Positions 7,082-11,822 of a stretch of DNA of 11,822 nt are shown here, one piece after another. Made by a program: the position numbers and the translations under genes. The stretch's first letter is position 1; each line of letters begins with the position of its first letter. Location of the stretch: the NCBI GenBank assembly GCA_035296965.1, contig DATGZX010000125.1:1-11822 (forward strand), given 5' to 3'. This DNA comes from DATGZX01 sp035296965. Its GTDB lineage: Bacteria; Planctomycetota; Planctomycetia; Gemmatales; Gemmataceae. The notes beneath the pieces are model-generated. The model did no database searches. It was not told the DNA's origin and worked only from the letters and a program-made list of their open reading frames with translations.

Positions 7082-8325
7082 AGACTTCATTGCTGCAGTT
7101 GTTCGCCATCAATGACCAGGAGGACCCCGACATCGGGTCCGACCTGCTCGATATCGTGGAAGTTCCGGATGGAGAGGCCAAGCCAGGAAAGATGAAGCGC
7201 ATGAAGCACTGGCTGCAGCATGTGCATCTTCTGGGCTCCCAGGCGCGCATCACCTTCGACCTGCTGTTCATCGACATCCGGTTCATGCGGCCCTACGAGG
7301 CCTACGCGCCGAAGTACGGCATGGGGGAGGATAACCCGATGGGACTCCTGCACGCGCTCACCTTCGCGGCGCGGCAGGACCCGTCCCGCGAGCCGCTCGT
7401 CTGGGGTTATCACAGCGCGGAGCCGCTCAAAGTCTGCAATGATCCCGTGGCCATCATCGCCTTTAGCCTGCTGGCGGCGCTCGAACAGCGCGGCGCTGCC
7501 GGCGACATCGTGATCGACGACACGCCGTGGAAATGGGACGACTTTGGGATCAATAAGTATCCCAAGCGCGCCATCGAGCACTTCTCCACCGCAATCGCCC
7601 ATCTTCCTCAGGGCGATGCAGAAGTGATCTGGAAGGACATGGTGTTTCGCTACAGAAACAAGCTCGCGCACTATGTCAAGAAGGGGCTGGCCTTCATCGA
7701 ATATGACGATCTGGAAGGAGCCTACCAGCTCGCTTGTGAGAACACGGAGGCGGCACGAAAGCGTCTTGCGAAGCTGACGCTGGAGATATCGGGGAAGTCG
7801 GAGCATAGCTGGAGGCGCGTCTTGCAGCTTCAGTCTCTTTTCGCGGACCAACTGGAGTATCGCCAGGAAAGCTGGCCCGAAGACAAGATCGAAGTCCTCA
7901 AGGAATACTTGATGGTGGTCCGGGCTTCTTCCATCAGCGACCCGCCGGAGGTCTGGGCCGAGAAAGTGGCCGCGATCATGACTGGCACGGAAACCGCTGT
8001 GCTGAATGGCATCAGGCCGAAGGGAAACAAGAACCGTATCGGTGCAATGGCAATCGTCTGCTGGTGGCTGAAGCAGAAGTCGCACCACAAATCGAACATC
8101 ATGGCATCACAGCTTTTGCGGTTTTTGGGATACGAAGAAAATGGCAGACCCGTGATGAACTGCCTGTATGCTGTCACGGGCTATAAAAGCCTGGAGAAGT
8201 TTCTGGAGCATCTGGAGACAACCGAGACGCCTCTCCAGCCGTCGCTGCTTTACGATGTCGGGCGGTACTGGTGGGAGAACAAATGCAACGCCCAGATTGC
8301 CCACGCGCCCAAATGCATTCAGTGA
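7078..8325 (+). CDS. Receiver-like protein with HEPN-type RNxxxH motif (putative RNase effector)
   Basis: 415 residues. Residues about 45-150 resemble a response-regulator receiver fold: FDLLFIDIRF (60-69) puts D66 at the phospho-acceptor place, NPMGLLHAL (86-94) resembles the G-L helix after it, and VWGYHSAEP (108-116) ends strand four with S113 at the usual S/T place. The segment 155-235 is helical and holds RNKLAH (R193 to H198), matching the Rx4-6H motif (often RNxxxH) of HEPN RNases. The remaining part, to 415, is unrecognised and helical. HEPN domains act as RNases in toxins and abortive infection; receiver domains are switched by kinases, here perhaps by the preceding gene product. The start ATG overlaps the upstream TGA, preceded by AGAGG. 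The downstream gene starts in its stop (TGATG). Both domain calls are motif-level inference; a chance RNxxxH is possible. Confidence 0.48.
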   Translation: MKTSLLQLFAINDQEDPDIGSDLLDIVEVPDGEAKPGKMKRMKHWLQHVHLLGSQARITFDLLFIDIRFMRPYEAYAPKYGMGEDNPMGLLHALTFAARQDPSREPLVWGYHSAEPLKVCNDPVAIIAFSLLAALEQRGAAGDIVIDDTPWKWDDFGINKYPKRAIEHFSTAIAHLPQGDAEVIWKDMVFRYRNKLAHYVKKGLAFIEYDDLEGAYQLACENTEAARKRLAKLTLEISGKSEHSWRRVLQLQSLFADQLEYRQESWPEDKIEVLKEYLMVVRASSISDPPEVWAEKVAAIMTGTETAVLNGIRPKGNKNRIGAMAIVCWWLKQKSHHKSNIMASQLLRFLGYEENGRPVMNCLYAVTGYKSLEKFLEHLETTETPLQPSLLYDVGRYWWENKCNAQIAHAPKCIQ

Positions 8326-8942
8326 TGGCGGCTGCGGGCTCTTTGAAGAATTCCATCAGGTCGGTCAGCGTCCAGTGCGGGTCGAAACCGGGCGTCAGCC
8401 CCGCGTTCAATGACGCCGCCAGAACCCTCGGCAGGCTGCTCGCGGCTGCGGACATTCGTGTCATCTATGGTGGCGTCAGGACGGGGTTGATGGGATCGCT
8501 CGCGGATTCCGTCATGGAGCATGGTGGCCGGATCATGGGGGTGCTGCCGCGCTTCCTGATGGATGAGGGGATCGCGCACGAGGGGCTCTCTGATCTGAAA
8601 CTTGTCGCGTCGATGGCGGAGCGCAAGGACGTGATGCTTGAGATGTCGGAGGCGACAATCGTGTTGCCGGGCGGCGTCGGTACACAGGATGAATTCTGGG
8701 AAGTGCTCGCTGCGGCGCAACTCGGTTTCCATGCGAAGCCATGCGGGCTGCTGAACACAGATGGATATTACGATTCCCTGCTGGCCTTCATCGACCGGGC
8801 GGTGGCGGAGGGTTTCATGCCGGCGGCCGAGCGGGACAATATTGTGGTGGCGCGGACGCCGGAAGATTTGATCTCACAATTATCCGAAAGAGCAACGCCG
8901 GGTGAGAGAGGTGGAAAACATGGACAGCAATACGGCCAGTGA
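8325..8942 (+). CDS. LOG family protein (nucleoside 5'-monophosphate phosphoribohydrolase-like)
   Basis: 205-residue Rossmann protein of the TIGR00730/LOG family. Seen are the N-terminal strand with QCGSKPG (17-23), YGGVRTGLMG (48-57), ERKDVM (99-104) and PGGVGTQDE (115-123). The arginine of ERK and the glutamate ending PGGxGTxxE are the catalytic residues of LOG enzymes, so the enzyme appears intact. LOG proteins cleave the N-glycosidic bond of cytokinin riboside monophosphates or ordinary AMP-like nucleotides to the free base and ribose phosphate. The wider SLOG group is also known in nucleotide-based conflict and signalling systems. ATG at 8325 shares one base with the upstream TGA; no good ribosome binding site is seen, which fits translational reinitiation. 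The 3' end overlaps the next gene by 23 bases. It could process a nucleotide made, imported or released in this operon; the substrate is unknown. Confidence 0.88.
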   Translation: MAAAGSLKNSIRSVSVQCGSKPGVSPAFNDAARTLGRLLAAADIRVIYGGVRTGLMGSLADSVMEHGGRIMGVLPRFLMDEGIAHEGLSDLKLVASMAERKDVMLEMSEATIVLPGGVGTQDEFWEVLAAAQLGFHAKPCGLLNTDGYYDSLLAFIDRAVAEGFMPAAERDNIVVARTPEDLISQLSERATPGERGGKHGQQYGQ

Positions 8943-9528
8943 TCAGATGAACCGGCTGCGAAGCGGTTATCGCCCAACTGAAGCTGAGGCGCTTGCCTGG
9001 AACGTGGCGGAGAATATCCACCTGCTGCGCAGCGAAATCACGGCGGCGGACCTGAAATGGATCATGCCAGAGATTACGGCGGATGACGGACCCCTTGCGG
9101 CGTTTTACCTAGCCATGTTGCAGCCGCTGGCGGCTAAAGCGGAAGTCAGTGAATTTCTGGCCCGACGCTTCGAGACCGCAAGCCCTTATCTCAAAGCGCA
9201 ACTCCTGTGGCGGCTTCTCGACGACGCGGCGCTCCCGCCTGCCGTCCACGAAATGCTGTTCACGTTCGTGATGTCAGACTTCGGGCCTTTTCAAGACGCC
9301 TGTGTCGCATACCTCGGAAGCCCGTCTGAAATTCTGGCGGCAACCCTCGGGCGGCTGGCGGAATGCCCTGCGACAAAGCGGTGGATTTACTTCTGCTGCC
9401 TGCCGCAATATGCCGCCGACCAGCTTGCCGTGAAAGGCCTGCTGACTGTGGGCGCGGGCTCGGCAGACGCCTTCACTGCCCGCGTTGCGCGCACATTGCT
9501 GGGCCGGTTCTTTACGGGGAAAAATTAG
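8920..9528 (+). CDS. Unrecognised all-helical protein (HEAT-like repeats possible)
   Basis: 202 residues, not recognised. The sequence is almost wholly helical with regularly spaced amphipathic helices (for example EALAWNVAENIHLL, YLKAQLLWRLLDDAALP, AVHEMLFTFVMSDFG and ILAATLGRLAECP), a pattern seen in HEAT/ARM-like repeat proteins; no catalytic motif, signal peptide or membrane segment is evident. ATG at 8920 was chosen over an in-frame GTG at 8902 because AGAGG and GGTGG lie about 5-9 bases before it. It is the last gene of the operon, sharing 23 bases with the LOG gene. It might act as an adaptor or immunity/regulatory partner, but nothing in the sequence shows which. Confidence 0.75.
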   Translation: MDSNTASDQMNRLRSGYRPTEAEALAWNVAENIHLLRSEITAADLKWIMPEITADDGPLAAFYLAMLQPLAAKAEVSEFLARRFETASPYLKAQLLWRLLDDAALPPAVHEMLFTFVMSDFGPFQDACVAYLGSPSEILAATLGRLAECPATKRWIYFCCLPQYAADQLAVKGLLTVGAGSADAFTARVARTLLGRFFTGKN

Positions 9529-9640
9529 CTCAGGCTGTTCACGCCTCCCAGCAATTCCCCTGCCGGGATCATTCCCACCATCGCTTAGAAGCTGACGGTT
9601 ACTGACGTTCCTGCGCTCATCTGCCTCCTTCAGTGTGTCC

Positions 9641-9655
9641 GCGCCGTGCAGGCGC
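9641..9655 (+). other. Small GC-rich stem-loop between operon and vWA gene pair
   Basis: GCGCC and GGCGC form a 5-bp stem with a 5-base loop, followed by an A/T-rich stretch ending in CTTTT. It could be a weak terminator of the upstream operon or a leader structure of the downstream gene pair, whose ribosome binding site begins at 9671. The rest of 9529-9680 shows no clear gene or promoter. Confidence 0.25.
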
Positions 9656-9680
9656 AGAATATCTTTTGCCAGGAGATTTT

Positions 9681-9782
9681 ATGAGCGGCCTCAAACAGCA
9701 TCACTACTTCAAAGACGTCGAGGGAGGGGCTGCGGGTTTCATGGCAAGCAACAAAAAGTCGGCAGATCAAGGGAAGAAATAA
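9681..9782 (+). CDS. 33-residue small protein upstream of the vWA membrane protein
   Basis: A complete short frame starting MSGLKQHHYFKDVEGG and ending in KKSADQGKK before TAA. The start has a near-ideal ribosome binding site, AGGAG at 9671-9675, five bases before ATG, which strongly favours real translation. Its TAA overlaps AAGGAG, the ribosome binding site of the next gene, whose ATG is 12 bases downstream, so the two are an operon. The peptide is hydrophilic, with histidines and a charged lysine-rich tail, and has no membrane segment. It could be a small partner or regulator of the vWA protein, a leader peptide setting its translation, or a small antitoxin. No function is recognised. Confidence 0.6.
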   Translation: MSGLKQHHYFKDVEGGAAGFMASNKKSADQGKK

Positions 9783-9794
9783 GGAGCGACGACG

Positions 9795-11369
9795 ATGAAC
9801 AATGAATTGATCGCGATTCAAAAGGAGTGCGGGCGGCGCCAGAAGGAGCTGACCCACACGATCGACGCACGCACGCGCGAGGCGGCTGCTATCGACAACC
9901 GGGGCTGGTGCAACCTGCACGTGCCGGAGCTGGCGCTGCACTACAAGAGCAAGAGCGATGAATACTGGCGTCTCTTCAAGCTCTGGTTCGGCGCGGTGCC
10001 GGACAATCCCACCGAGCGGGAGATCGACGACCAGATCCGCGAGGCGCGGCTGTACAAGTTCGGCCAGTTCGCGTTCCTGCTGGTGGAGACGATTGCGGCT
10101 GCGGTGCTGGCCTCCATCTTCTTCAACGGCCCGCAACTGGTGTCGATGATGGTCGGCGTGGCCATCGCCTTCCTGCTGGGGGCCGCCGCATCGGCGGTGG
10201 TGACAAGGTGGGTCCGCCACGAGGCCTCAGGCCAGCCCACCAAGCAGATGGAGAGGATAACGCGCGGGCTGCTGGTGCTGGGCCTGCCGTGGCTGATCGC
10301 CTGCGTCACGGCGCTGGCGGTGCTGCGGAGCCAGGGGAGTGTCATTGGGGCCTTCATCTTCTTTGTGAGCACGACGGCGGTGACCTTGTTGTCGCCGCTG
10401 TGCAGCGGCCTCTGCGGCTATGCGGCGGATCTCCTGCGCTGGTCGAAGCGCCTCTGCGCCGACATGCGCTGGATTCGCTCGCTGGCGCGGGATCTCGACC
10501 ACCTGCTGACGACGAGCGAGCGGAGCATCCCGCCGGGCGGCCCCGGCGCGGGCGCTCCGCCCAATCCCGTCAGCCGCGTCCTGAAGGCCATCGCGGCTCC
10601 CGCTGCGGCGGCGCTGGTGGTCCTGGCGCTCTTCGGCGCTCCCGCCACGGCCCAGGCGGCGGACATCCCGGTCTACCTGTTTCCGGACGTGAGCCCCTCG
10701 GCGCGCTCCGGCGATGTCATCCGCGTCCTCAAGACTTTCTCCGCCCGCCTCTCCAGCTATGACGGCGAGAGCACGCTAGTCCTGAGCCTGACGCCTTTCT
10801 ATGAGGACGCTTTCATGGCGGCGTCCACGGTGCGCGTGGTCATTCCCGGCAACAGGCAAGTGTCTTGCGCCAGCGCCGAGTCCGACAGCGAAATCGTGCG
10901 CCTCTCGAAACCCTATGCAGAGACCGCGAGGCGCGATGCCGCCCGGAAGTGCGACGAGTTGCGCACCCAGGCGCGCCGGGAGGACAGCGCCCGACGAACC
11001 ACTGAAATCGCGAAGCTCGCCGCCGCCATTGACCAACTCGCCGGCCTGAACCTGCCCGGCCGCTGCACGGCTGTCAACGCGATGATCCGGCGCGCCGTCC
11101 GCGAAACTCCGAACGGCGTTTCTATCGTCGTCAGCGATCTTGAAAACAGCTGCGTAGCGCAGGGCCTGCCCGCCAACCTGCAGCCGGAAAACCGGGTCTT
11201 CATTATTCCGGTGGGATCTCGCCAGCATCCGATAGAAGCGGGCTTTGATGCCATCCAGTCCCGGTTTGCACGGACCATGCCCTGGATTCAGGTGATTGAG
11301 CCCTTTCGCCTTGAGGCGATAATCGACGCGATCTCCCATCCGGAAACGCGTGTTGCGGCCAACCACTGA
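9795..11369 (+). CDS. Membrane protein with C-terminal von Willebrand factor A-like domain
   Basis: 524 residues. Residues 1-90 are soluble and charged. There are hydrophobic segments at about 91-111, 114-136, 158-176 and 182-208. A Gly/Pro-rich linker (246-258) leads to one more hydrophobic segment (about 262-288) ending in ATAQAAD, which looks like a signal-anchor or cleavage site. The C-terminal 235 residues begin IPVYLFPDVSPSA: the DxSxS metal site (D298, S300, S302) of vWA domains. Later RCTAV (T425) could supply the third residue, and IVVSDLENS (D448) matches the usual Asp-containing strand. A charged helical insertion lies between (about 368-412). The vWA part may face the periplasm, given the segment before it. 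vWA domains mediate metal-dependent binding of partners. The start has AAGGAG upstream, overlapping the stop of the 33-residue gene. Function unknown. Confidence 0.72.
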   Translation: MNNELIAIQKECGRRQKELTHTIDARTREAAAIDNRGWCNLHVPELALHYKSKSDEYWRLFKLWFGAVPDNPTEREIDDQIREARLYKFGQFAFLLVETIAAAVLASIFFNGPQLVSMMVGVAIAFLLGAAASAVVTRWVRHEASGQPTKQMERITRGLLVLGLPWLIACVTALAVLRSQGSVIGAFIFFVSTTAVTLLSPLCSGLCGYAADLLRWSKRLCADMRWIRSLARDLDHLLTTSERSIPPGGPGAGAPPNPVSRVLKAIAAPAAAALVVLALFGAPATAQAADIPVYLFPDVSPSARSGDVIRVLKTFSARLSSYDGESTLVLSLTPFYEDAFMAASTVRVVIPGNRQVSCASAESDSEIVRLSKPYAETARRDAARKCDELRTQARREDSARRTTEIAKLAAAIDQLAGLNLPGRCTAVNAMIRRAVRETPNGVSIVVSDLENSCVAQGLPANLQPENRVFIIPVGSRQHPIEAGFDAIQSRFARTMPWIQVIEPFRLEAIIDAISHPETRVAANH

Positions 11370-11464
11370 GCCCTGAGCAAAATCACTCCTGTTCTGGACC
11401 GACGTGTGCGCACCGGACTTATTCACGCCTCAGGGGAAGCATAAGGACTCCTGAATAAATGTTT
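11370..11464. other. Convergent intergenic region with inverted repeats
   Basis: 95 bases between two converging genes. TTATTCA (11419-11425) and TGAATAA (11452-11458) are exact inverted repeats separated by 26 bases, and GTGCGCAC (11406-11413) is a small palindrome. A bidirectional terminator is expected here, but the loop is long and no uninterrupted GC stem with a T-run is seen, so the call is weak. Confidence 0.25.
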
Positions 11465-11822
11465 TCACTCTTCCTGCCGAAACTTGCGACGCGGCATCGT
11501 GATCACCATGGCGTCCAGCTTGGTACCGATTTCCGACATACCTGTTTTGAGCCTTGAGCGAAGATCCGCCGTGGTCCGGATTTCCTCGGCGGTTACGCCA
11601 GCAAGTAGCACCCGAGCCTTGTCCACCTGCTCTTTCAGCTCGGTGTCATTGGCGATATTGCGGAAGTCAAACGTCGCCAGAAAATCGCCAAGGTTCGCCA
11701 CCGTGGACTTCTTGAAGACCTTCGGTTTTCCATTCTCGGAGGCGTCCAGCCGCTCGACCATGTGATTGACGAGTTCCGACATCGACTCCCGTAGTAAACC
11801 TTGCGCCTCGGTCTGCGCTTCG
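11465..11822 (-). CDS. Unrecognised helical protein, C-terminal part (runs off the window)
   Basis: The minus-strand frame ends at TGA (11465-11467) and stays open to the window edge, giving 118 visible residues. An internal ATG at 11782 has GGGAG only three bases away, and the sequence before it (EAQTEAQGLLRES) looks like normal coding helix, so the true start is probably beyond the edge. The protein is charged and mostly helical: a segment around NHMVERLDASENGKPKVFKK, then NLGDFLATFDFRNIANDTELKEQVDKA, and a basic tail PRRKFRQEE. No catalytic motif is visible, and I do not recognise the family with confidence. It points toward the vWA gene (convergent), so it is a separate transcription unit. 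Confidence 0.6.
   Translation of the reverse strand, partial: EAQTEAQGLLRESMSELVNHMVERLDASENGKPKVFKKSTVANLGDFLATFDFRNIANDTELKEQVDKARVLLAGVTAEEIRTTADLRSRLKTGMSEIGTKLDAMVITMPRRKFRQEE

Noticed and set aside
7087..8088. 333-residue open frame on the minus strand
   Set aside because: Antisense shadow of the receiver-like gene in GC-rich coding sequence; the plus-strand frame has overlapping starts/stops with its neighbours and readable motifs, the shadow has none.
11780..11782. ATG at 11782 as start of the right-edge minus-strand gene
   Set aside because: The GGGAG before it is only three bases away and the frame continues with coding-like sequence to the window edge.

Overview
The window looks like an accessory (defence or island-type) segment of a GC-rich bacterium. 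The style of the proteins, the ABC importer type and the codon use suggest Pseudomonadota, but nothing here fixes a genus. All functional calls come from reading motifs in the translated sequence; no database search was run.

Left part (1-2093): the 3' end of a Cas4-like Fe-S nuclease is followed, with stop and start overlapping, by a CPBP-family membrane protease. Facing them on the minus strand is a two-gene unit. It has a HicA-like small toxin (1787-2023) and, downstream, a protein with a HicB-like N-terminus joined to a zinc ribbon and a helix-turn-helix-like segment (1016-1681). The leader of the hicA-like gene contains three hairpins, one of which pairs with its own ribosome binding site.

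Centre (2189-9528): eight plus-strand genes are packed with overlaps or gaps of at most 7 bases, so they almost certainly form one operon. In order they are an ABC ATPase, an ABC permease, an NMT1/THI5-type lipoprotein binding protein, a class I SAM methyltransferase, a divergent histidine-kinase-like protein, a receiver-like protein carrying a HEPN-type RNxxxH motif, a LOG-family phosphoribohydrolase and an all-helical protein. The first three could import or detect a small ligand. The kinase-like and receiver/HEPN-like proteins look like a sensor and a possible RNase effector. The methyltransferase and LOG enzyme suggest nucleotide or small-molecule chemistry. I know of no described system with this gene set, and it is the best candidate here for an undescribed system.

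Right part (9681-11822): a 33-residue protein with an excellent ribosome binding site sits 12 bases upstream of a 524-residue membrane protein with a C-terminal von Willebrand factor A-like domain carrying a DxSxS metal site. Convergent to it, and running off the window edge, is the C-terminal part of an unrecognised helical protein. No tRNA, rRNA, CRISPR array or complete insertion sequence was seen.
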